Shown here: piece after piece, positions 1 through 5,370 of the stretch
Layout of the letters: each line of letters begins with the position of its first letter
How positions within the stretch are numbered: the stretch's first letter is position 1
NCBI GenBank assembly: GCA_026388915.1
Contig: JAPLIW010000686.1
Location: 1-5,619, forward strand
Length of the DNA stretch: 5,619 nucleotides
Reading direction: 5' to 3'
Source of the DNA: Deltaproteobacteria bacterium
GTDB lineage: Bacteria; Desulfobacterota; SM23-61
The notes under the pieces: generated by a model
Told to the model about the DNA's origin: nothing
Database searches by the model: none
What the model saw: the letters and a program-made list of their open reading frames with translations, nothing else
Made by a program: the position numbers and the translations under genes

Positions 1-167
1 ATGGTGACGATCTGGCCTTTATAGGAAGGGTCGGTGAGAACTTCCTGATAGCCGGTCATGGAGGTGTTGAAAACCACCTCCCCCGCGCGCTCGCCCCCGG
101 CGCCAAAAGCCCAGCCCGCAAATACCTTTCCATCTTCCAGAGCCAGAATGGCTTTTTCTTTCTTCAT
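1..167 (-). CDS. carA: Carbamoyl-phosphate synthase small subunit, N-terminal fragment
   Basis: This is the first 55 codons of the glutamine-hydrolysing small subunit of carbamoyl-phosphate synthase; the rest lies beyond the window edge. The full enzyme supplies ammonia from glutamine to CarB, and the carbamoyl phosphate feeds pyrimidine and arginine synthesis in the cytoplasm. The visible part shows the family's conserved N-terminal domain: ILALEDGKVFAG at residues 7-18, FNTSMTGYQE at 33-42 and LTDPSYKGQIV at 44-54. The catalytic glutaminase domain is outside the window. The ATG at 167-165 overlaps the waaA stop codon in an ATGA arrangement, and an AGGAAG (184-179) lies about 11 bases upstream inside waaA, so translation is probably coupled to waaA. 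Inference: sharing a transcript with LPS genes could tie pyrimidine supply to CTP use by KdsB. The identity is secure; the functional link is speculative. Confidence 0.95.
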   Translation of the reverse strand, partial: MKKEKAILALEDGKVFAGWAFGAGGERAGEVVFNTSMTGYQEVLTDPSYKGQIVT

Positions 168-1456
168 CGATTCAGCAGCTTCCTGACCAGTTCCAGGTTT
201 CGTTGCGTCGCCCCCCGCTGGGCCAGAAGGGCCTCCCTTCCCGCCGCTCCCCATTCTTCCCGTTCTTGGGGGTGGTGTAAGAGATGGAGGCAGCGCTCCG
301 CCAATTCCTCTTCATTCCGCACCATGATGCCCGCGCCCGCGCCCGAGAGAAGGGCATGAGCATCGAGGAAATCCTCCATGGAAGGTCCGTAAAGGACCAC
401 TTTCCCCCAGGCCGCGGGTTCCAAAATGTTCTGGCCCCGTTTGGGGACCAGGCTGCCCCCGCAGAAAACGAATGTTCCCAGGCTGTAGATTTTGAAGAGC
501 TCCCCAAAGGTATCCCACAGCACGACCCGGGCCCCCTTCCGCCCTTCCCCGTTCAGGCGGCTGCGGCGGACCCATTGTTGAATTCCATTTCGCTCCAGAA
601 TTCTTTCCACCCGTTCGCAACGGTCTACGTGCCGGGGGACCAGGAGGAGAATCATTTCCGGATCGCTCTCCTGAAGCCGGCGAAAGGTCCGGAGGACGAT
701 TTCTTCTTCCCCTTCATGGGTGCTTCCGGCCACCCAGACCCGGTCCTGCTCCCCAATCCCCAGGATCTGTTTCATCTCTTCTTGGTAGCGGGGGTCCGCG
801 GAAGCAGCGGCCTGGTCGAACTTGCAGTTTCCGTTGACGGAGACGTGAACCGGGTTCGCCCCCATGGCGATGATTCTTTCCCCGTCTTGGACCCGGATCA
901 TGGACATGGCGTCGAAATGGTCCAGCACCGCGGTGAAAAAGAACCGGATCCTGCGGTACCGGCCGGCGGACCGGTCGGAAATCCGGCCGTTCACCAGCAG
1001 GGCCTTGGCCCCCTCCGCCTTCAAAATTCGGAGGAAATTGGGCCACAGTTCGGTTTCGGCAATCACGAAAAGGTCGGGCCTCAGCCGGCGGATGACTTTT
1101 CGGACCACCCCGGGATAGTCCCAGGGGAAGAAGAAAGTCCCCGAGGCTTCGGTCACCCGCTCGCGGGCCATCTTCTGCCCGCTCTCCGTTCCGGTGGAGA
1201 GCATTAAACAGGCGCCCGGATAAACCTTCCGGAGTTCGCGGAACAGGGGATGGACGGCGCCGACTTCTCCCAGGGAAACCGCATGAACCCAAACCCTGGG
1301 TTCGCCCTTCATTCGCTCCAGTGTTTCCCGGGGAAGGTACCCCAGTTTCTGGGCAAAGATCTTCCGCTTTTTGGGGGAGAAGATGACCTTGGCCAGGAAT
1401 AGGGGAAGCGCGCCGAGTGAAAAGAAGAACAAAAGGAGATTATAGAGAATATACAC
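164..1456 (-). CDS. waaA: 3-deoxy-D-manno-octulosonic acid (Kdo) transferase WaaA/KdtA
   Basis: This 430-residue GT30 glycosyltransferase moves Kdo, or here perhaps Kdo8N, from the CMP sugar onto the lipid A precursor at the cytoplasmic face of the inner membrane. Its length is normal for the family. Residues 1-25 form a hydrophobic anchor with a YNLLL start typical of WaaA. HAVSLGEV at 58-65 carries the conserved glutamate (E64) taken as the catalytic base in this family. Other conserved blocks are AETELWPN (133-140), NGRISDRS (156-163), GNCKFD (209-214), GSTHEGEE (244-251), VPRHVDR (273-279) and a donor-site stretch with GGS at 333-335 and GQNILEPAAWGK at 341-352. The start is a GTG at 1456-1454; no in-frame start precedes the upstream stop, and only a weak AGGGG lies about 13 bases before it. 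It sits 334 bases after kdsB and overlaps carA by 4 bases. Whether it adds one or two sugars, and whether it prefers Kdo8N, cannot be read from the sequence. Confidence 0.97.
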   Translation of the reverse strand: MYILYNLLLFFFSLGALPLFLAKVIFSPKKRKIFAQKLGYLPRETLERMKGEPRVWVHAVSLGEVGAVHPLFRELRKVYPGACLMLSTGTESGQKMARERVTEASGTFFFPWDYPGVVRKVIRRLRPDLFVIAETELWPNFLRILKAEGAKALLVNGRISDRSAGRYRRIRFFFTAVLDHFDAMSMIRVQDGERIIAMGANPVHVSVNGNCKFDQAAASADPRYQEEMKQILGIGEQDRVWVAGSTHEGEEEIVLRTFRRLQESDPEMILLLVPRHVDRCERVERILERNGIQQWVRRSRLNGEGRKGARVVLWDTFGELFKIYSLGTFVFCGGSLVPKRGQNILEPAAWGKVVLYGPSMEDFLDAHALLSGAGAGIMVRNEEELAERCLHLLHHPQEREEWGAAGREALLAQRGATQRNLELVRKLLNR

Positions 1457-1479
1457 AGACGGATGTGCCCCTGATTCTC

Positions 1480-1523
1480 AGGACGGAACCTTGGCCCCCT
1501 GCCCCTTCTGTCCTTTCCGTCCT
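1480..1523 (-). promoter_or_regulatory. 9-bp leader dyad upstream of waaA
   Basis: AGGACGGAA at 1480-1488 is exactly complementary to TTCCGTCCT at 1515-1523, with a 26-base C-rich (plus strand) loop between. The near arm ends about 23 bases before the waaA GTG start, so in the minus-strand transcript the stem would form in the leader just upstream of a weak ribosome binding site. It could affect translation or RNA stability, or be an operator-like dyad. Its base pairing is seen; its function is a guess. Confidence 0.4.
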
Positions 1524-1549
1524 TGCCCCAATGAAAGGGGATTGATAAA

Positions 1550-1676
1550 TCACAAATCCCAAGCCCCCAACAAGCACCAAATTCCAAGCACCAAACCAAT
1601 TCCAAGCTCCTCTTCCCCAAATGTTTCGATCATTGAAATTTTGGGATTTGGAATTTATTTGGAATTTGAATTTTGG
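1550..1676. repeat. Heptad inverted-repeat element A
   Basis: This is an intergenic inverted array. The left half is built of C/A-rich 7-base units ending in CCAA (ATCCCAA, GCACCAA, ATTCCAA, GCACCAA, ATTCCAA), interrupted by a few shorter units. The right half holds the complementary G/T-rich units (TTGGGAT, TTGGAAT and variants). The centre, around 1622-1635, contains GTTTCGATCATTG, which recurs with one change in element B. The array has no open reading frame of its own and could fold into a long imperfect hairpin in RNA or single-stranded DNA. It fills the spacer between kdsB and waaA. Confidence 0.75.
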
Positions 1677-1694
1677 TAACACTTTAGCTCTTTG

Positions 1695-1713
1695 AAAAAG
1701 GTAACTTTTACCC
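1695..1713 (-). terminator. Weak terminator-like hairpin after kdsB
   Basis: Read on the minus strand, GGTAA, a 3-base AAG loop and TTACC form a 5-bp stem followed at once by five T residues (1699-1695). It lies about 80 bases past the kdsB stop codon. The stem is short and only moderately GC-rich, so termination would be inefficient at best, and readthrough into waaA is likely. Confidence 0.3.
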
Positions 1714-1730
1714 TCTGAAAAGATCTCCCA

Positions 1731-1777
1731 GAAATCCCCCCTGCCCCCCTTTGCAAAGGGGGGTTGGGGGGGATTTC
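1731..1777. repeat. GC-rich palindromic intergenic repeat
   Basis: This 47-base imperfect palindrome reads GAAATCCCCCC on one edge and GGGGGGGATTTC on the other, with CCCCCCTTT and AAAGGGGGG around a GC centre. The arms pair almost throughout, with a small TG/TT mismatch and one bulged G. It starts 13 bases beyond the kdsB stop. There is no T-run after it on the minus strand, so it is not a standard intrinsic terminator. C-run/G-run palindromes of this kind are a recurrent intergenic repeat type in several environmental bacterial lineages, as far as I recall. It may protect mRNA 3' ends or be a mobile palindromic unit. Confidence 0.8.
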
Positions 1778-1790
1778 AGCGATTGGTATC

Positions 1791-2504
1791 TCAATCGATA
1801 TGGCTTCGATATGATTCCACCTCCTGGGAGTCATACCGGGTCTCGACGATCCGAATCCGGTACCCGTTCTCCAGGGCCCGCAGTTGTTCCAGAGACTCCG
1901 CCCGTTCCAGCTCCCCCCGTTCGATCTTCGTAAACCGGACCAGAAAACCCGCGCGGTAGGCATAGGGTCCGATATGTTTAAAATAGCGCGGAGTCGCCGC
2001 CGAAGCTATGACGTAGGGCATGGGAGAACGGGAAAAATAAAGGGCGAACCCCAGCTTGTCCACGACCACCTTCACCACGGTGGGGTTGACCAGCTCTTCC
2101 TGGGTGCGGATGGGGTAAACCAGAGCGCCCATCAATAATTCCGGGTCATCCCGGAAGGGACCGACGATCTCGTCCACCATGCCCGGCTCGAAGAGCGGCT
2201 GATCCCCCTGGATGTTGACGATCAGATCGTTCTCCCCAGCCCCCAGGATCTGCACGGCCTCTGCGGCCCGATCGGTTCCCGAGGGATGGCGGGGGGAGGT
2301 TTGAACCGCTTCCCCGCCGAACTCGACGACCTTCCGGTAGATCCGGTCATCGTCGGTGGCCACGATCAAGCGGTCCAGGGACGGGGACCGCCGGGCCCGC
2401 TCGTACACGTGCTGAATCATGGGTTTACCGGCAATATCGACCAGGATCTTTCCGGGCAGACGGGTGGAAGCATACCGGGCAGGGATGATGCCATAAACTC
2501 TCAT
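1791..2504 (-). CDS. kdsB: CMP-Kdo/Kdo8N synthetase (cytidylyltransferase), short C-terminus
   Basis: KdsB couples CTP to Kdo, or to Kdo8N, giving the CMP sugar used by WaaA, in the cytoplasm with Mg2+. At 237 residues it is roughly 10-15 shorter than usual. Visible motifs are IPARYASTRLPGK (7-19, CTP binding), ATDDDRI (49-55), SPRHPSGTDR (70-79), NIQGDQPL (97-104, with metal-binding D101), SRSPMPY (158-164), KHIGPYAYR (176-184) and ESLEQLRALENG (203-214). The C-terminus reads YDSQEVESYRSHID and stops, where the family normally has VDTPEDL plus a short helix; the usual second metal-binding Asp is aligned with E230. GDQP, rather than the GDEP of E. coli KdsB, also occurs in the Shewanella Kdo8N-preferring enzyme as I recall it. 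Start: ATG at 2504-2502 with AGG 8 bases upstream. It follows kdnA by 224 bases. Family identity is secure; substrate preference and full activity are open. Confidence 0.94.
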   Translation of the reverse strand: MRVYGIIPARYASTRLPGKILVDIAGKPMIQHVYERARRSPSLDRLIVATDDDRIYRKVVEFGGEAVQTSPRHPSGTDRAAEAVQILGAGENDLIVNIQGDQPLFEPGMVDEIVGPFRDDPELLMGALVYPIRTQEELVNPTVVKVVVDKLGFALYFSRSPMPYVIASAATPRYFKHIGPYAYRAGFLVRFTKIERGELERAESLEQLRALENGYRIRIVETRYDSQEVESYRSHID

Positions 2505-2516
2505 GTTCTTAACCTG

Positions 2517-2544
2517 AAGCCGCTGGATGCTTTAAAAGCGGCTT
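2517..2544 (-). promoter_or_regulatory. Hairpin adjoining the kdsB ribosome binding site
   Basis: On the minus strand AAGCCGC (2544-2538) pairs perfectly with GCGGCTT (2523-2517) across a 14-base loop. The stem ends one base before the AGG (2515-2513) that serves as the kdsB ribosome binding site. The loop side also contains a palindrome, GCTTTTAAAGC, that could compete with the stem. This placement could influence ribosome access. There is no T-run after it, so it is not a terminator. Confidence 0.4.
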
Positions 2545-2545
2545 A

Positions 2546-2700
2546 AAATCCCAAATCCCAAGCACCAAATCACAAACCAGCACCAAACAAATTCCAATAT
2601 TCAAATTCCAAATTCCAAACTTTTCTTGGCCCAAACGTTTCGCTCATTGGGAATTTGGAGTTTAAAGTTTGTTTGGGATTTGGTGCTTGGTGCTTGGAAT
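2546..2700. repeat. Heptad inverted-repeat element B
   Basis: This second intergenic array of 7-base units has the clearest periodicity. The left arm runs ATCCCAA (2548), ATCCCAA (2555), GCACCAA (2562), ATCACAA (2569), a 4-base ACCA, GCACCAA (2580), ACAA, ATTCCAA (2591), then ATTCCAA twice (2605, 2612). The right arm has TTGGGAT (2673), TTGGTGC (2680), TTGGTGC (2687) and TTGGAAT (2694). A 12-base stretch at 2560-2571 is exactly complementary to 2677-2688. The centre has GTTTCGCTCATTG (2637-2649), nearly identical to the centre of element A and in the same orientation. It occupies most of the spacer between kdnA and kdsB. Confidence 0.8.
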
Positions 2701-2728
2701 TTTTAATTCTTCCCTGCGGTGAATTTTT

Positions 2729-3886
2729 TTATAGTACTTCCTTCGCCGCTTTCAGAACCGCATCGATCACCCGGGTCTTCTGTTCGTCGCTCATCTTGAC
2801 CGAGATGGGAAGGGCGATGGCCCGCTTCAGCAGGGCCTCCGACTTCGGCCAGGCGTCCGTCCGGTACGGGGGCAGAGACTGGATCATGTGTTTCCAGTGG
2901 CCCGCGAAATGCCAGTTCATGGCCGAGGGCAGGATTTTGGTGTCGACCTTCGATTTGGCCAGATAATCATTGAACGCCCTGGCCACCTTGGCATCGGGGA
3001 GGAAGAAGGCCAGGGTGTCCCCTCCATCTCCTGCGGGATCGGGAAGGTCGCGGAACTGGACCTGGGGGATCGAGGCAATGGCCTTTTTAATCTCCCCCTT
3101 GTTCTTCCGCTGCTCGGCCAGCACATAATTCAGCCGGTCCAGCTGGACCAGGCCGAAGGCCCCCTGGATCTCGGTCATCCGGTAGTTGAAGCCGGTGGCC
3201 CGGTGCGGATCCTCTCCCCGGGGAACTTCGGGGTTATGAACATGGCCGTGGTCGTGGTACTCACAGGCCCGTTCGTAGAGCTTTTTGTCGTCCGTCACCA
3301 CCATCCCCCCCTCCCCGGTGGTCAGGGTCTTTACATAGTCGAAGCTGTAGGTTCCCAGGGCGCCGAGGGTCCCCGTCTTCTTTCCCTTGTAGCCCGAGCC
3401 GCAGGCCTGGCAGGAATCCTCGATCACCGGAATGTTTCTTTTGCGGGCGATGGCCAGGATCTCGTCCATGCGGGCGGGGACGCCCAGCATGTGAACGGGC
3501 ATGATGGCCCGGGTCTTATCCGTAATCTTGGCCTCCAGGTCTTTCGGGTCCATGTTCAAGGAAGCGTCCACTTCGGTCAGCACCGGCGTGGCCCCCGCTT
3601 CCAGGACCCCCTCCACCGTGGCCACAAAGGTGAAGCTCTGGGTGATGACCTCATCGCCCCGCTTGATTCCCAGGGCGGCCACGGACACGCGCACGGCGGC
3701 CGACCCGGAAGAGACTCCCAGGGCGTATTTGCAGCCCGCGTATTTGGAAAACTGGTTTTCGAAATCCAGAACCTTGAAGATGTTCTTTCGTTTCTCATTG
3801 AAGCCGTACCGGAAAAGAACGCCCCGGCCGACAACTTCGGACACGGCTTCCTGCTCTTCCTTGCCGATCAACTCTGCTCCACCCAT
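2729..3886 (-). CDS. kdnA: 8-amino-3,8-dideoxy-manno-octulosonate aminotransferase KdnA
   Basis: KdnA is a PLP-dependent DegT/DnrJ/EryC1 sugar aminotransferase. It is expected to transfer an amino group, from L-glutamate in Shewanella, to the C8 aldehyde made by KdnB, giving Kdo8N in the cytoplasm. The 385 residues match the family length. Seen: SSGSAA at 59-64, EDSCQACG with ring-binding D157, SFDYVK at 181-186 with the Schiff-base lysine K186, GEGG at 191-194, HDHGH at 211-215 and GFNYRMTEIQGAFGL at 232-246. Features that point to KdnA rather than other sugar aminotransferases, as I recall the Shewanella protein, are FRYGF (25-29), ASIPQVQFRDLPDP (271-284) and NWHFAGHWKHM (324-334). The start is the ATG at 3886-3884, since an AGGAGG lies 8 bases upstream; the reading frame stays open to 3979 but runs through repeat DNA. 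It lies between kdnB and kdsB on the same strand. An aminotransferase for another sugar is the main alternative. Confidence 0.9.
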   Translation of the reverse strand: MGGAELIGKEEQEAVSEVVGRGVLFRYGFNEKRKNIFKVLDFENQFSKYAGCKYALGVSSGSAAVRVSVAALGIKRGDEVITQSFTFVATVEGVLEAGATPVLTEVDASLNMDPKDLEAKITDKTRAIMPVHMLGVPARMDEILAIARKRNIPVIEDSCQACGSGYKGKKTGTLGALGTYSFDYVKTLTTGEGGMVVTDDKKLYERACEYHDHGHVHNPEVPRGEDPHRATGFNYRMTEIQGAFGLVQLDRLNYVLAEQRKNKGEIKKAIASIPQVQFRDLPDPAGDGGDTLAFFLPDAKVARAFNDYLAKSKVDTKILPSAMNWHFAGHWKHMIQSLPPYRTDAWPKSEALLKRAIALPISVKMSDEQKTRVIDAVLKAAKEVL

Positions 3887-3892
3887 CTGCCG

Positions 3893-3899
3893 TCCTCCT
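3893..3899 (-). promoter_or_regulatory. Strong Shine-Dalgarno of kdnA
   Basis: The minus strand reads AGGAGGA ending 7 bases before the ATG at 3886. This near-perfect site sets the kdnA start, and it is clearly stronger than those of the other genes here. The in-frame ATG at 3904 lies just 5' of this site and has no comparable site of its own. Confidence 0.8.
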
Positions 3900-3904
3900 T
3901 CCAT

Positions 3905-4080
3905 GAATTCGGAATGCGGATTGCGGAATGCGGAATAAAAAAACGCCAGAAGGAATCCAAACTTGTCCTTCTGACTCAAATGAATTCGGGATGGGAAGTG
4001 CTGGAGGATGAACGGAAACCACCCGCAGCCCTAGGAATTGATCTTTTTCAATTCCGCATTCCGAATTCCGCGTTCCGCAT
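3905..4080. repeat. Heptad inverted-repeat element C
   Basis: Two arms made of 7-base ATTCCGN units face each other across about 114 bases. The right arm reads ATTCCGC (4051), ATTCCGA (4058), ATTCCGC (4065) and GTTCCGC (4072). The left arm (3905-3936), read on the minus strand, gives ATTCCGC, ATTCCGC, AATCCGC and ATTCCGA. A 16-base stretch at 3905-3920 is exactly complementary to 4053-4068. The unit sequence differs from elements A and B (CG rather than CAA) but the 7-base period and inverted layout are the same. The interior carries the terminator candidate and otherwise nothing recognisable. Confidence 0.75.
3937..3975 (-). terminator. Intrinsic terminator candidate between kdnB and kdnA
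   Basis: On the minus strand GTCAGAAGGA (3975-3966) pairs with TCCTTCTGGC (3954-3945), a 10-bp stem with one G-U pair and an 11-base loop. A single G and then seven T residues (3943-3937) follow. This is the best intrinsic-terminator shape in the window. It lies about 170 bases past the kdnB stop and about 50 bases before the kdnA start, and is nested between the arms of element C. It could end or attenuate the kdnB transcript, which would make kdnA expression partly independent. Confidence 0.6.
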
Positions 4081-4146
4081 TTTGCCAATCCGTTCCCTTC
4101 CTTTTGGATCTTACCCCGATTTTCCCCGCCAGGACAAGAAGGAAAG

Positions 4147-5301
4147 TTATAAGACGCTGCGGTAGATCTGGACGGCCTCTTCGAAAGAGACCGGCCGGGG
4201 ATTGTTCTCCAGCGGGCGGGTGACTTGCAAGGCCTCTTCGGCCATGCCCGGGAAGGCCGACTCGGGGATTCCCAGGTCGCTCAGGCGCAGGGGAACCTGG
4301 ACATCCCGGGCCAGGCGTTTCACGGATTCAACGGCCAGAAGCGCCGCCTGTCTGACCGGCAGCCCTTCCACTTTTTCTCCCAGGGCCCCGGCGATTTTGG
4401 CAAATTTCTCCGGAAGGGAAAGGGCGTTGTATTCCATGACCGCGGGGAGCAGGAGTCCGTTGCCCACCCCGTGGGGGACCCGGAAACGACCCCCCAGAGG
4501 ATAGGAAAGGGAATGAACGGCGGTCACTCCGGCGTTGGCCAGGCCGATTCCCGCCAACAGGCTCCCCAGAAGCATGTCGGCGCGGGCGTCCAGGTCGGAT
4601 CCTCTTTCCACCGCCCTTCGCAGGCTCTTTCCGATAAGCCGGATGCCTTCCAGGCTGAAAATCTCGGAGAGCGAATGGGCCGCCTTGGAGGTGTAGGATT
4701 CGACGGCATGAGCCAGGGCGTCCATCCCGGTGAAAGCCGTCGGGGCCGGGGGAAGGGATAAAGTGAGCTCGGGATCGAGCACCGACATTTCCGGGTAAAG
4801 ATAGGGACTGTTGATCCCGGCCTTTTTCTTCTCCTCTTCATTGATGAAGACCGCGGTGAAGGTCACTTCGCTTCCGGTGCCCGCCGTGGTGGGGACCATT
4901 CCTTTCAACAGGCCCGGGCGGGGGACCTTGTCCAGTCCCTGATAGTCCCTGGCCTGCCCTCCGTTGGTGGCCAGAATCGCCGCCGCCTTGGCCGTGTCCA
5001 TGGCGCTGCCCCCGCCGACCCCCAGGACAAAGTCGCACTTCTCTTTCCGGGCGGTCTCCCCGCACCGGTCGGCGATGATCGTCCGGGGCTCGGGTTCCAC
5101 CCGGTCAAAGAGCACCCAGGGAAGGTTCTCCCGCTCCAGGGATCCGGTGATCTTGGAGAAGGCTCCGGCCTTGGCCAAACCCGGGTCCACTACCACCAGG
5201 ACCTTTTTCCCGCCGGTCTTGCGAATGGCGGCTCCCAGCCGCTCGACCGCCCCGACTCCGAACGTAATTTCTCCCGCCGCCCGAAAGGTGAAGATTGCCA
5301 T
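4147..5301 (-). CDS. kdnB: Kdo 8-oxidase/dehydrogenase KdnB (group III metal-dependent alcohol dehydrogenase)
   Basis: This 384-residue protein belongs to the iron-type (group III) alcohol dehydrogenases. In the Kdo8N pathway KdnB oxidises the C8 hydroxyl of free Kdo to the aldehyde that KdnA aminates. The N-terminal domain has GGGSAMDTAK (96-105), the nucleotide-binding loop, and TTAGTGSE (138-145). The helical domain supplies the metal ligands seen in FucO: D194 and H198 in GMDALAHAVE, H263 in AVHSLSYPLGG and H277 in VPHGVGN, so the site is intact. The start chosen is the ATG at 5301-5299, where the family's FTF...FGVGA opening begins, with AAGGGG about 9 bases upstream. An in-frame ATG at 5406 would add 35 non-conserved residues. 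The stop is followed by 260 bases before kdnA. Sequence alone shows an Fe-type alcohol dehydrogenase; the Kdo-specific role rests on its position next to kdnA and kdsB. Another alcohol substrate is possible. Confidence 0.85.
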   Translation of the reverse strand: MAIFTFRAAGEITFGVGAVERLGAAIRKTGGKKVLVVVDPGLAKAGAFSKITGSLERENLPWVLFDRVEPEPRTIIADRCGETARKEKCDFVLGVGGGSAMDTAKAAAILATNGGQARDYQGLDKVPRPGLLKGMVPTTAGTGSEVTFTAVFINEEEKKKAGINSPYLYPEMSVLDPELTLSLPPAPTAFTGMDALAHAVESYTSKAAHSLSEIFSLEGIRLIGKSLRRAVERGSDLDARADMLLGSLLAGIGLANAGVTAVHSLSYPLGGRFRVPHGVGNGLLLPAVMEYNALSLPEKFAKIAGALGEKVEGLPVRQAALLAVESVKRLARDVQVPLRLSDLGIPESAFPGMAEEALQVTRPLENNPRPVSFEEAVQIYRSVL

Positions 5302-5339
5302 GATGTGATGCCCCTTTTCTTTTTTTGGATCATCTCCAA

Positions 5340-5354
5340 ATTCGTTGATCGAAT
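5340..5354. promoter_or_regulatory. Small dyad upstream of kdnB
   Basis: ATTCG (5340-5344) and CGAAT (5350-5354) form a 5-bp dyad about 40 bases upstream of the kdnB start. It has the size of an operator half-site pair, but it is short enough to occur by chance. I found no convincing -35/-10 pair beside it. Confidence 0.2.
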
Positions 5355-5370
5355 GTTTTATGAAAGCCTG

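Noticed and set aside
284..1207. 307-codon open frame on the plus strand within waaA
   Set aside because: Antisense shadow of waaA; the translation is rich in Pro, Gly and His without any family motif.
1731..1777. GC-rich palindrome as the kdsB intrinsic terminator
   Set aside because: The stem is strong but it is followed by CTGGGAG on the minus strand, not a T-run, so it is listed as a repeat.
1760..1860. Frameshift at the end of kdsB restoring a TPxxW..IEAI reading in another frame
   Set aside because: The other frame gives a TP and IEAI vaguely like VDTPED..IEAI, but the in-frame YDSQEV already matches the family over the same bases, so a shift would destroy that match.
2546..2700. CRISPR array
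   Set aside because: The units are 7 bases long, have no unique spacers and are arranged as inverted arms.
3887..3979. N-terminal extension of kdnA by 31 residues
   Set aside because: The extra codons read through heptad repeat DNA and the terminator hairpin, and the AGGAGG sits just upstream of the ATG at 3886.
2888..4165. 425-codon open frame on the plus strand antisense to kdnA
   Set aside because: It is fully antisense to a well-conserved aminotransferase, has no recognisable motif, runs through the repeat element and reflects GC-rich third positions of kdnA.
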